Shown here: piece after piece, positions 9,085 to 16,532 of the stretch | How positions within the stretch are numbered: the first letter of the stretch is position 1 | Layout of the letters: each line of letters begins with the position of its first letter | Source of the DNA: a virus | DNA length: 22,770 nucleotides | Virus record (IMG/VR): IMGVR_UViG_3300017744_000176 | Span: 1-22,770 of that record | Direction: 5' to 3' (one strand) | Position numbers and translations under genes: made by a program | The notes under the pieces: model-generated | What the model saw: the letters and a program-made list of their open reading frames with translations, nothing else | The model's database searches: none | What the model was told of the DNA's origin: nothing

Positions 9085-9771
9085 TTAGTCCTCGTCATCC
9101 CAGTCATCAATAATCGAACTCAAATCACTGTCATCCGTAGGCGGTGCGGATGCAGTCTTCTTTACAACTTTGGTAGGTTCCTCAATCGGTTCCTCAACAA
9201 CCTCTGCTACAACTTCTTCTTCGACTTCTGCTGTAAACGGGTTATCCTCCTTGGAGTTATACCCATCTTCAGCGCCGAATGGATTCGATTGTTTACGCTC
9301 CGCAAGTTTCAATACCTGCACTGCTTGCAATCTTAGGGAACAACCTGCCCCCATTGAGCCGCTGTAAGGGATGCCTTTGACTGCGACATTCACAATACTA
9401 CCGCTTGTCAATTGAAAATCATCAGGCAGTTCATTGGTCTTGGCATCAAACTGTGAAGGCTTCTTAGTCTTGTCGCCGTTGTATGCACCTTTCAGATTAG
9501 CTTTGTGTGACCACATCCCATCATCTGTTTTCTTGAATGGGTTTTTAATCTCAGGCCAGTTCTTTTTCTTTTCTTCGGCGTAAGTTGTTTTCATGTATGA
9601 CCACAAAGCCTTGGCTGTTGCGTCATCCATAATGAAGTTTACTGAATACTCAGCACCATCATCCGTTGCCCCACAGGATACAGAGCGTTGTTGCTCGTTA
9701 TCATATCTATAGGTCTTATCTAGTTTAGGGTACATGGCGGTTATTTTTTTGATTACGTATTGCTCAGACAT
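9085..9771 (-). CDS. Phage ssDNA-binding protein, DUF2815 / T7 gp2.5-like
   Basis: Probably coats single-stranded DNA during replication and recombination. The start is ATG 9771, because AAGGAG lies 6 nt upstream; a longer frame to 9807 overlaps the upstream gene and lacks such a site. The 228-aa product has an OB-fold-type layout ending in LTSGSIVNVAVKGIPYSG and CSLRLQAVQVLKLAE, which is the pattern I associate with DUF2815 phage SSBs. The linker is acidic and Glu/Val-rich, and the C-terminus is strongly acidic (DDSDLSSIIDDWDDED), like the protein-interaction tails of SSB and gp2.5. The Shine-Dalgarno overlaps the stop codon of the upstream Cys-cluster gene, so the two are likely co-translated. 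Confidence 0.75.
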   Translation of the reverse strand: MSEQYVIKKITAMYPKLDKTYRYDNEQQRSVSCGATDDGAEYSVNFIMDDATAKALWSYMKTTYAEEKKKNWPEIKNPFKKTDDGMWSHKANLKGAYNGDKTKKPSQFDAKTNELPDDFQLTSGSIVNVAVKGIPYSGSMGAGCSLRLQAVQVLKLAERKQSNPFGAEDGYNSKEDNPFTAEVEEEVVAEVVEEPIEEPTKVVKKTASAPPTDDSDLSSIIDDWDDED

Positions 9772-9781
9772 AAAAGTCTCC

Positions 9782-10468
9782 TTAGTTTGCATTTGCGTCA
9801 TAGACAAATCCGTCTACTTCCGCAAAGATTGACCCCCTTGAGGGCGTTGATATTGACATTGTTATAGCCTCTTTAGCTTCTTGGCTTTCAGCCTTTGAAA
9901 CTGCAAGACTTACTTCATCTTCCGCAAGGGGGCGCACCGCCTTGAAGAATAGTTTTGGTACTACGCTACCCCGATCAAACACACATTCGGTAATTACGGA
10001 TATAGCAGGGGTGTTATGAGAACTTAGGTACTGCGCGTAGGCTTGCATCGGCATCTTGCCGTCCTTCGCTTTACCGAACAACGAGGTTGCAGGTAGTTGC
10101 AGTTGGTACACTTTGGTAAAGTCGTTCTCTAGTACCACGGCTAACCGTTGTGCAAAACGACATGCACGTGACGTACCTGATCCTGACCCCTTAATATTTT
10201 GGGGGCAGTCCATACAACGGTGGGCTTGGCGGTCTTCTTGCTTCACCTCTGGTGCAGGTGCACTAGTGTCTGCTGACCAACACGTAGGACGTGTCGGGCT
10301 ACTAGCATCATACTCCCCTGCGTAGTAAGAGCGAGATATTTTAGCGGCGTTCAAGATTACCACGTTCAATGCACCTTCATGCACCGTGTCTTGTTGACCG
10401 TTAACATACTCACGAAACTTACCTCCGTTGATACTGATACGGCGGCGTACTTCACCTACGTTCTGCAT
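9782..10468 (-). CDS. Unknown phage replication-cluster protein with four-Cys cluster
   Basis: 228 aa with good GGAGAGG Shine-Dalgarno before ATG 10468. Four cysteines (C63, C85-x2-C88, C103) in a Gly/Ser-rich surround (CMDCPQNIKGSGSG) could bind zinc. The flanking parts look like mixed alpha/beta (LAVVLEN, VYQLQLPATSLFG, QAYAQYLSSH). I do not recognise the family. Its position directly before the ssDNA-binding protein, with the stop 10 nt from that start, suggests a single-strand annealing, loading or partner function, which is inference only. A stretch near the N-terminus (ISINGGKFREYVNGQ) may be a beta hairpin. Confidence 0.7.
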   Translation of the reverse strand: MQNVGEVRRRISINGGKFREYVNGQQDTVHEGALNVVILNAAKISRSYYAGEYDASSPTRPTCWSADTSAPAPEVKQEDRQAHRCMDCPQNIKGSGSGTSRACRFAQRLAVVLENDFTKVYQLQLPATSLFGKAKDGKMPMQAYAQYLSSHNTPAISVITECVFDRGSVVPKLFFKAVRPLAEDEVSLAVSKAESQEAKEAITMSISTPSRGSIFAEVDGFVYDANAN

Positions 10469-10478
10469 ATGCCTCTCC

Positions 10479-10763
10479 TCACAAGTCCTCGTCTAAGTCT
10501 GGCTCAGCATCGTGCTCGGCGTAGCCTTGCACTAACTCAACATTAGAGACAGCGGCTACACCACCAACAGCGGCAGTTGCGGCGTTGTCTTTCTTAGTCA
10601 AGGCAATTGACACATCGTCAATAGAGAAGCGGTACGTGTTACCTACTTTTATGTAGGTAGCTTTTGGGATATGTCCTTGGCGCACCCATGCTCGTATGGT
10701 CGAAACCGATACAGAGAAGTGCTTGGACAGTTCTTCGATTGGTACAAAAGGGCCAGTCATCAT
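10479..10763 (-). CDS. Excisionase-like / MerR-type HTH DNA-binding protein (94 aa)
   Basis: The N-terminal 55 residues match the HTH_17/excisionase pattern: VPIEELSKHFSVSVSTIRAW, then VRQGHIPKATYIKVGNTYRF, with the recognition helix followed by a small wing. The C-terminal 40 residues are Ala/Val-rich and then acidic (HDAEPDLDEDL), probably disordered. GAGGAAAAA precedes tandem ATGs at 10763 and 10760, and the upstream gene's TGA overlaps them (ATGATGA), so translation is coupled. Possible roles are transcriptional control or directing replication or recombination proteins to DNA. It is one of three candidate HTH binders of the GTTAGTG palindromes seen here. Confidence 0.75.
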   Translation of the reverse strand: MMTGPFVPIEELSKHFSVSVSTIRAWVRQGHIPKATYIKVGNTYRFSIDDVSIALTKKDNAATAAVGGVAAVSNVELVQGYAEHDAEPDLDEDL

Positions 10764-11158
10764 TTTTTCCTCACAGAAATTATATATTCAGAGTCTACGT
10801 TAAGTCCTTTAGGGACAGTCTCAGGGTTTTCTTCAAGGAAAGTTTTTACGTTGGTTTGATTCAACCGCTTTTCCAGAAACTCAGGTACCTCATGCTCCAT
10901 AACAAATTGGTGCATAGCTTCCCAGTCACTAGTCCAGTAGCGAGTCTTCACCGAACGGTAAAAAAGTCCCTCTGAAGTCTTTACGCTCTCAAGCCCCTGC
11001 TCTTTGCAGTAGTCGAGTAGCGCGGCTTTGACCTTATCCAGTTTCTGGTTAAGGTCTTCTTCTTGTCTCTTAAAGTCCGACGAAAGCTGTGCCTTCTTGT
11101 CTCGGATTTTTAAGTAAACACGTGTTAGCTTTTCCGCTAACTTCTTGTCCTCACTCAT
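10760..11158 (-). CDS. Coiled-coil phage protein, Gam / Gp157-like (132 aa)
   Basis: Start chosen at ATG 11158 because AGGAGAACTAAAA precedes it; the frame is open to 11251 but without a site. Residues 1-60 form a charged coiled coil (KLTRVYLKIRDKKAQLSSDF onward). The C-terminal part has the pattern SVKTSEGLFYRSVKTRYWTS, then WEAMHQFVMEH and a Lys/Arg-rich VNVKT-type helix, ending in SEYIISVRKK. This resembles phage Gp157 and Mu Gam-like proteins, which bind DNA ends or guard against host nucleases. Assignment is from pattern memory. Its stop overlaps the start of the HTH gene. Confidence 0.65.
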   Translation of the reverse strand: MSEDKKLAEKLTRVYLKIRDKKAQLSSDFKRQEEDLNQKLDKVKAALLDYCKEQGLESVKTSEGLFYRSVKTRYWTSDWEAMHQFVMEHEVPEFLEKRLNQTNVKTFLEENPETVPKGLNVDSEYIISVRKK

Positions 11159-11222
11159 TTTTAGTTCTCCTAGTCGCACGACAAAATGTGTCGGGAGGTT
11201 TACTCTACTAACGTATTGTACC

Positions 11223-12770
11223 TTAGTCAAGCAATTCTTTGTAAAGATCAATCATTTTTGTGTGTACGTCGATTCTGTTATCTAATAGTGTGTAAACACG
11301 TTTCTCTACGGCTGATCCTTGTAGCTGGACGACGGTACACTTGTGATCTTGTCCTGACCTGTGAACACGTGCGTTAGCTTGAGCGTATGTTTCTAATGAA
11401 CTGGTCGGCCCCCACCATACAACTGTGTTCGCGGCTGTTAACGTCACACCATGCGCGGCGGCTTGTGGTTGTATCACCAGTACACGTGGGTTGGGGGTGG
11501 TTTGGAATCGGTGAAATATATCAGTACGCTTCGGTGCAGATACGTCACCACGAATGATTTCAGTGGGTATCCCATCTTTGAGTAGTTTATCCGTGAGTAT
11601 GTCGATGGTGTGCTTGAACGGCACAAAGACTAGGACTTTCTTACTACTCTCGTCTATTGCTTCACGCAGAACCTTGTATCGGTTCTTGATGTCAAACTCC
11701 AATGCTTCTCCGTTGTCGGTGTATACCGCACCAGAAGATATTTGTAGGAGTTTGCTCATGTTGATAGCGGCGTTGGGCGCAGTTACTTCCTCACCTGCTG
11801 TCTGTAAAACAAGTTTATCTTTAAGTTCCTTGTAATACTTTTTCTGCTGGCGCGTGAGTTCAACCTCTCGTTTGACGTACACCATGTCGGGTAGGTCAAG
11901 GCACTCTTCTTTTGTGAACCTGATCGCAGGTTGCAGTGCGTTGTATACTGTCTCGGTAGCTGTCTCTTTCGGCTTCCATTTGAAGTTGGTAACTTTATAC
12001 ATCACCATGTCACGAAACGAACCAAAGAACCTAGGCACGGCGGCAGGGTTAACTAGCTTAGCGATACCGTACGCATCCAATGGTGACTGAGCCGCAGGTG
12101 TTCCTGTCATCATCCATAGCCAAGTCTGATCGGTTAACAGCTTATTGAGTGTCTTCCAACGCTTGGTCTGTGCGTTCTTATAGTGGGTGGCCTCGTCCAC
12201 AATGATGCAGTCGAACCCTCCATTGGCAATGTCTTCGGCAACGATCTCTACACCGTCATAGTTAATGACAACGTAATCAGAGCCTTGATTAATAATCTTT
12301 CTGCGCTTCTCTTTAGCACCGTAAGCCACGTCAACCGTGCGGTGCATGGCAAAACTAAACAAGTCATTACGCCATGCGCTATCCATGATCGACAGCGGGC
12401 AGATAACTAACACGCGGTTTACCTTCCCTTGCATCATAAGAAAGTCAGATGCCCATATCGCAGATGCAGTCTTGCCTGTGCCTTGCTCGTTAAAGCAAAA
12501 TGCTCGGCGGTTCATCGTAAGGAATGCGGCTGTGGTCTTCTGATGTTCGTACGGTTTGTACTGACCAGACCACTGGTACTGTCCTTCAATGGGTGATGGC
12601 ACGTTTATGTTTAACTTCTTGAGGGTGTGCGCTTCGTCTACACCCCAGTTCACCACCACTTGATTATCTGATAGTTCTCGACTCTTCTCGACAACTTTAG
12701 TAACTTTGTTGGGGTTTTTTAGGCGCAACAATAGCGCCTTGTTATCTAATATCTGCACGTCATTCTCCAT
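11223..12770 (-). CDS. SNF2-type superfamily 2 helicase / ATPase
   Basis: 515 aa, a compact phage SNF2-like motor that probably translocates on or remodels replication DNA. Motifs in order: Walker A GTGKT (97-101) preceded by the Q-motif-like YEHQ, Walker B VDEATH (191-196, DEAT where many have DEAH), motif III MTGTPA (221-226), RecA-2 motifs near VLVFVPFKHT (379-388), GVTLTAAN (441-448) and motif VI QANARVHRSGQ (464-474). Such helicases recur in phage replication cassettes with PolA, VRR-NUC and PrimPol. ATG 12770 is preceded by TAAGG in the loop of a small 4-bp hairpin, and by the palindrome at 12792-12808. Confidence 0.9.
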   Translation of the reverse strand: MENDVQILDNKALLLRLKNPNKVTKVVEKSRELSDNQVVVNWGVDEAHTLKKLNINVPSPIEGQYQWSGQYKPYEHQKTTAAFLTMNRRAFCFNEQGTGKTASAIWASDFLMMQGKVNRVLVICPLSIMDSAWRNDLFSFAMHRTVDVAYGAKEKRRKIINQGSDYVVINYDGVEIVAEDIANGGFDCIIVDEATHYKNAQTKRWKTLNKLLTDQTWLWMMTGTPAAQSPLDAYGIAKLVNPAAVPRFFGSFRDMVMYKVTNFKWKPKETATETVYNALQPAIRFTKEECLDLPDMVYVKREVELTRQQKKYYKELKDKLVLQTAGEEVTAPNAAINMSKLLQISSGAVYTDNGEALEFDIKNRYKVLREAIDESSKKVLVFVPFKHTIDILTDKLLKDGIPTEIIRGDVSAPKRTDIFHRFQTTPNPRVLVIQPQAAAHGVTLTAANTVVWWGPTSSLETYAQANARVHRSGQDHKCTVVQLQGSAVEKRVYTLLDNRIDVHTKMIDLYKELLD

Positions 12771-12791
12771 CGCAACGCCTTACGGCGCGGT

Positions 12792-12808
12792 GTTAGTGTG
12801 TCACTAAC
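12792..12808. repeat. GTTAGTG-TGT-CACTAAC palindrome, copy 1
   Basis: A perfect 7+3+7 hyphenated palindrome filling the gap between the HNH-like gene stop (12809-12811) and the helicase start, with its nearest edge 21 nt upstream of ATG 12770. Possible operator; see the family finding. Confidence 0.8.
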
Positions 12809-13090
12809 TTATTTCTTTTTGCCTTTACTCAAGGCTCCACCTGCCGAACGGTTACGCTTTCGGCTTTGTACTGTCACGCCGTCTTTGTTAGACCCCCCAC
12901 GTGACAACGGTTTCTTGTGCGCTACGTCTTTGCCTTCTCTCTTGTCGGCTTTACCGTTCTTGTTAGCGTCTTTACCTGTCTTATCCATCTTCCGACGGGC
13001 ACGCTGACGTTCCATACGTGCCTTAAATTCTTTACTATCAACAGGTTTGTTCTTTTGTTTCTTGCGATCTTCTTTATTTTTGTATGGCAT
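12809..13090 (-). CDS. Small basic HNH-like protein (93 aa)
   Basis: About a third of the residues are Lys or Arg. The C-terminal part (DVAHKKPLSRGGSNKDGV, then SRKRNRSAGG) matches the core of the HNH signature: His, PLS-x-GG, Asn and Asn-Arg. Unlike most HNH nucleases it has no zinc-binding cysteines. It could be a minimal HNH nuclease, or a DNA-binding protein derived from one. The N-terminal half (MPYKNKEDRKKQKNK) is low-complexity basic. The ATG shares one base with the stop of the PD-(D/E)xK gene (TAATG), so expression is coupled. Catalytic activity is uncertain. Confidence 0.6.
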   Translation of the reverse strand: MPYKNKEDRKKQKNKPVDSKEFKARMERQRARRKMDKTGKDANKNGKADKREGKDVAHKKPLSRGGSNKDGVTVQSRKRNRSAGGALSKGKKK

Positions 13091-13761
13091 TAGTTACTCC
13101 CATTGTGAGGACATACGGTTACAGGACAGTGCCGCCTACACAATCCATTCGGGCGTGGGTTCCAAACATTCTTATCGGCGGCAGTCTTCATAGCATTGTA
13201 CTTACCTTGCCACTTAACCCATAACTCTTGTTCGTCATACTCGTTGTAGCTTGCTTTGATAAGATCGTTACTTACCACAAACACAAGCCCACCCTTGACT
13301 TTCTTTACCTCGGGGTAGTGTAAGAATACTGCCAAGGCCATCAATTCAAGCTGACCTTTATCTGCATACCGTGCGTTCTTACCAGTCTTGTAATCAATAA
13401 CCCATGCAGTTTCGCCCACCGTGTCAATGATCAACAGGTCTGCGATACCTCGGAACCAAACCTCTTTATCATAGAAGCCGCAAGGTTTAAGGTTCTCTGT
13501 GATACCCATCTTCTTCTCGCATAACTTCACACCACGCTTGGCGTTGAGTGAGTCAAGCATTGCTTGCGCGTAGTCAAACTTCTTAGGGAGAGGGGTATCA
13601 CTACCAATGTAATCTTCGGCGGCTTTGTGAAACTCATTACCATACAAGATGGCATCGGTCTGTACGAACGGAAACTCTTTGAGTATCTTCTCGTGGTAAA
13701 ACTGTTTGGGGCATTGTTCAAACGCCTTAATCTTGCTGAACGACCACGGTGCTACACTCAT
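13090..13761 (-). CDS. PD-(D/E)xK nuclease of the RecB/Cas4 type with Cys cluster
   Basis: 223 aa. Conserved elements: SFSKIKAFEQCPKQFY at the N-terminus, GNEFHKAAEDY (41-51, His45), GIADLL (105-110, Asp107), VIDYKTGK (121-128, Asp123 and Lys125) and QLELMALAVF (Gln137). This is the metal-dependent nuclease core. Cys17 plus Cys208, Cys212 and Cys217 at the C-terminus reproduce the one-plus-three layout of Fe-S cluster nucleases such as Cas4 and AddB. Likely role: exonuclease in replication or recombination, between polymerase and helicase. ATG 13761 overlaps the polymerase stop by 4 nt (ATGA), with GGAG about 8 nt upstream. Confidence 0.85.
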   Translation of the reverse strand: MSVAPWSFSKIKAFEQCPKQFYHEKILKEFPFVQTDAILYGNEFHKAAEDYIGSDTPLPKKFDYAQAMLDSLNAKRGVKLCEKKMGITENLKPCGFYDKEVWFRGIADLLIIDTVGETAWVIDYKTGKNARYADKGQLELMALAVFLHYPEVKKVKGGLVFVVSNDLIKASYNEYDEQELWVKWQGKYNAMKTAADKNVWNPRPNGLCRRHCPVTVCPHNGSN

Positions 13762-15587
13762 TCACAATCTCCGTAAGATTTTCCTAATCCGCTTTCACAA
13801 TTGATTGGCAGACCTTCTGCCCAGTCGGGTGTCCAACGCATACACTTCTCAACGAATGCCTGTGACTCAGCTACATCTTCGTCCTTTACGCATACGACGA
13901 TGGAGTCATGCACAGTTAGCACAACGCGACATCTCTTACTGATTTGTAACATTTGCTCACCAATAATGCAACGCGCTATCGCCTGACATACGTTCTCGGT
14001 CACTTTCCCACCATATATTCTGGTGCGACCACGCCGTGTCTTGTAACTATACTCAACACCACGATCAGCTTGCTCACCTGATAAGTCGTCATAACGTAAC
14101 ATCAAACCGGAAGGAAGCAGGATACCGCGTTCCGACCCCAAGACTTTCAGCACGCCTGACTTACCTATCTGTATGGTATCGCCGTTGGTCATATGCCTAA
14201 TCATGTCCTGACAACTACGCCATAACTGATTAATTTTCCAGTTGGCATCTCGGTAAATTGTTATGACACGCCGTGCTTCACCCAGTTCCATCTCAAATCC
14301 AAAGCCCTTTAGCTGTTCTTGGAACCTGACTGCACCCATGCCGTAACCTGCGCCAAGGATCGTAGTCTTACCTACAAACCGTTGGTCTTTAGTTACCTCA
14401 TCTTCGGGAACACCATAGATACGAGAAGCCATGACCTTGTATACGTCTTCGTTATTAGCGAACGCCTGTGTAAGATCGTCCTGACCTGCAAGCCATGCGA
14501 GTACACGTGCCTCAATCTGCGAACTATCGCAGTCAATCAACGTGTATCCCTCTGGTGCGAGGATACTGCGCTTTAACTTCTTACCATTTGGACCACGGCT
14601 AGGTAGGTTCTGCATGTTGATCTTGTCGTCACCACCCCACCGTCCAGTGTGCGCGGCGTAGTATCTTACTGGAACCGGCAAAGTCCCACGTTTACTTATG
14701 TCTATAAACCTCTGAGTACGTGTTTCCTCAAGGGTACTTTTCGTACCCAGACGTGCGGCAACTGCTGACTGCACTCGATCATCTTCATGATCAGCCAATG
14801 CTTTAAACTCTTCATCGTTCTTAGCGAACGCGAATGTTTCTTTCCCTGTACGTAAACTTATTTTCATAGGCGGTTTAACGCCTAGCCCCTCAAGCACAGC
14901 GGCAAACTTAGGGTTAGACATCAAGTCCTCCCTAGATATACCTGCGTCCTCAAGTAACTGATCCTTACGTTCACGTGTGTCTTCAAGGTGCTGTTCAAGC
15001 AATCCAATATCCAACTCAAGCATTGGCTCGGTAAACATTCGCAACGTCAGATCAATCATCATCAGTTCTTGTTTAGGAAAGCCCTTCTTCAAAAAGATGT
15101 TGAATAGTTTGTATGTTAACTCGACATCATTGATGCAGTAGTCACCGTACAACGACAAGTCCTGTTCAGAGAAATCGGCTCGACGTTTACCTAAAGCATT
15201 TAAGACTTCGGTTCCTTTAGCGCCAATCTCATATCTTTCAGATAACGCCCTGAGACTGCCGCCAACTTCCACCCCGTGTAAAGCACGGGCGATACACAAA
15301 GTATCGGTATACACGCGAGGATGAATATCAAACACCCAAGAGAGAATGGCACCATCAAACAAAGTGTTGTGAGCGAGAACCATGCTTTCTGCCCAGTTGA
15401 AGGTGTGTAAGTATTGTTTAAGTTGTTCACGTGTTCCGCTTGCCCATTCAGTTCCTTCATTGTTCACCTTGATACCCACGCCAATCACCTCAAATTGGTG
15501 ATCACGTACGTACTCCTCTGTTGTTAACTTAGACAGGGAAAAATCCCTGTCGTAGTATGTTTCAAAATCTATAGTGATTAAGTCCAT
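13758..15587 (-). CDS. polA: Family A DNA polymerase with 3'-5' exonuclease
   Basis: The replicative polymerase. Numbered from ATG 15587 (609 aa): exonuclease motifs DFE (D7, E9), HNTLFD (73-78) and YCIND (150-154); polymerase motif A DSSQIEAR (354-361); motif B R403-x3-K407-x3-L411-x3-YG; motif C VHDS (559-562). The position equivalent to E. coli Phe762 is Leu, a variant known from virioplankton PolA and discussed as linked to slower, more accurate synthesis. Motif C has Ser where most have Glu. No 5'-3' exonuclease domain is present, as is usual in phages. GGAGG lies 7 nt before ATG 15587; a GTG at 15590 is an alternative start, and both overlap the upstream gene's stop. Confidence 0.95.
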   Translation of the reverse strand: MDLITIDFETYYDRDFSLSKLTTEEYVRDHQFEVIGVGIKVNNEGTEWASGTREQLKQYLHTFNWAESMVLAHNTLFDGAILSWVFDIHPRVYTDTLCIARALHGVEVGGSLRALSERYEIGAKGTEVLNALGKRRADFSEQDLSLYGDYCINDVELTYKLFNIFLKKGFPKQELMMIDLTLRMFTEPMLELDIGLLEQHLEDTRERKDQLLEDAGISREDLMSNPKFAAVLEGLGVKPPMKISLRTGKETFAFAKNDEEFKALADHEDDRVQSAVAARLGTKSTLEETRTQRFIDISKRGTLPVPVRYYAAHTGRWGGDDKINMQNLPSRGPNGKKLKRSILAPEGYTLIDCDSSQIEARVLAWLAGQDDLTQAFANNEDVYKVMASRIYGVPEDEVTKDQRFVGKTTILGAGYGMGAVRFQEQLKGFGFEMELGEARRVITIYRDANWKINQLWRSCQDMIRHMTNGDTIQIGKSGVLKVLGSERGILLPSGLMLRYDDLSGEQADRGVEYSYKTRRGRTRIYGGKVTENVCQAIARCIIGEQMLQISKRCRVVLTVHDSIVVCVKDEDVAESQAFVEKCMRWTPDWAEGLPINCESGLGKSYGDCE

Positions 15588-15988
15588 CACCGCACCTCCA
15601 ACAACTTCTGCATGTAATGACCTGCTTTATCTAAGTCATTGGCGTTCTTTTCTCTGGCAAGATACTTAATGATATTACCCTTCAAGAACCCAACGAACTC
15701 TTCGTTAGTCATCCATGCTTCCATTGCCGCCCAAGGCTCGACGGATAAACCCACGTAATGTTGCCCACCAACCTGTCTTTGGTTGGCGGCTTGTGGCTTT
15801 TTTCCGGTGCTTTTCGCTTCCTCCTCTGCGACAAACACCTCTTTCGGCGTGCTGATCTTCTGCATTAACTTGTAAGCATATCCATACGATACGCCTGTGG
15901 CCTTTGCGACCTGTGCAGGGGTAGCTGTTTTATTCTTAACTAAATACGCCCATACCTTATCGGCTTTGGGTGATGATTTAATAGCCAT
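15587..15988 (-). CDS. HTH domain fused to DUF3310 (T7 gp1.7-like nucleotide kinase family)
   Basis: 133 aa. Residues 1-45 form a helix-turn-helix (KTATPAQVAKATGVSYGYAY with a recognition helix into KLMQKIS). A charged linker follows, and residues 72-133 match DUF3310: QVGGQHY, EPWAAMEAW, GNIIKYLAR, DLDKAGHYMQKLL. DUF3310 occurs in T7 gp1.7, a dTMP/dGMP kinase, and in other small phage proteins of nucleotide metabolism. AGGAGAACGA lies 5 nt before ATG 15988. The stop overlaps the polymerase start, so both are likely made together. The HTH fusion could let it sense or regulate as well as supply dNTPs, which is inference. Confidence 0.85.
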   Translation of the reverse strand: MAIKSSPKADKVWAYLVKNKTATPAQVAKATGVSYGYAYKLMQKISTPKEVFVAEEEAKSTGKKPQAANQRQVGGQHYVGLSVEPWAAMEAWMTNEEFVGFLKGNIIKYLAREKNANDLDKAGHYMQKLLEVR

Positions 15989-16069
15989 GATGTCGTTCTC
16001 CTATTGCTCGTACGATATAACAAGTAACCACAAGACCCTCGTACGGTTAAGGTCCTGCGGTGTGGTTGG

Positions 16070-16222
16070 TTACTCGGGGGATTGCGCGGCTTGCTTCCGT
16101 GCATACTTCTCACCCCATGAGAAGAATAAACGCATGGGTGAATACTTCGGGGCAAGTAGGTATGCCTCGACGCAATGATTTGCTATAGCTATCCATTCAG
16201 CTTTAGTGCGTTGCTTCGCCAT
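16070..16222 (-). CDS. Hypothetical 50-aa basic protein
   Basis: The ATG at 16222 has GGGAGGTGCC directly upstream, a strong Shine-Dalgarno, and lies 20 nt inside the end of the winged-helix gene. The product (MAKQRTKAEWIAIANHCVEA start) is short, helical and basic, with a C-terminal FFSWGEKYARKQ. No known family. A longer frame from 16279 lacks a ribosome site and would overlap more of the upstream gene. The roughly 80 bp between its stop and the HTH-DUF3310 start hold two CTCGTACG direct repeats but no clear promoter. Confidence 0.6.
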   Translation of the reverse strand: MAKQRTKAEWIAIANHCVEAYLLAPKYSPMRLFFSWGEKYARKQAAQSPE

Positions 16223-16508
16223 GTGGCACCTCCCATAGAATGCACGCCTTACCCCATTGGGTTTTGCCGCGCTTCCCACTATCTATCACACGTCGATCAT
16301 TTGATAACTCAGATAGACGTGGCTGAACTGAAACGTAAGGACGCTCTAAGTGTTGCGCGATTTCCTCAGTGCTCATTGGGGTAGGTGATTTGGTTAGTAG
16401 TGTGTAGACTTGTTCGCGTAAGGTAACTTTCTTACCTGCGTTATCTTCAGCGGCGGCGAGACTTGTATCTCTACGCTGATAACCGATACCTTCTTCGGTG
16501 TATCCCAT
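16203..16508 (-). CDS. Winged-helix DNA-binding protein (101 aa)
   Basis: Start at ATG 16508, preceded by GGAGATCGTT; an upstream TTG at 16520 is in frame but unneeded. After a short variable N-terminus, residues about 35-90 form a winged helix: LREQVYTLLTKSPTPMSTEE leading to IAQHLERPYVSVQPRLSEL and a wing SNDRRVIDSGKRGKTQWG. This pattern is common in small phage regulators that bind DNA without an effector domain. It lies between VRR-NUC and the 50-aa ORF, upstream of polymerase. Candidate regulator of this cluster. Confidence 0.75.
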   Translation of the reverse strand: MGYTEEGIGYQRRDTSLAAAEDNAGKKVTLREQVYTLLTKSPTPMSTEEIAQHLERPYVSVQPRLSELSNDRRVIDSGKRGKTQWGKACILWEVPHGEATH

Positions 16509-16532
16509 AACGATCTCCAATTTGTGCAGTGT

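Noticed and set aside
9085-9807. Longer SSB start at 9807
   Set aside because: It would overlap the upstream gene by 26 nt and lacks a ribosome site, while ATG 9771 has AAGGAG at good spacing.
15989-16069. Promoter in the gap upstream of HTH-DUF3310
   Set aside because: CTCGTACG direct repeats and a TTATAT are present, but no -35 box at acceptable spacing was found.
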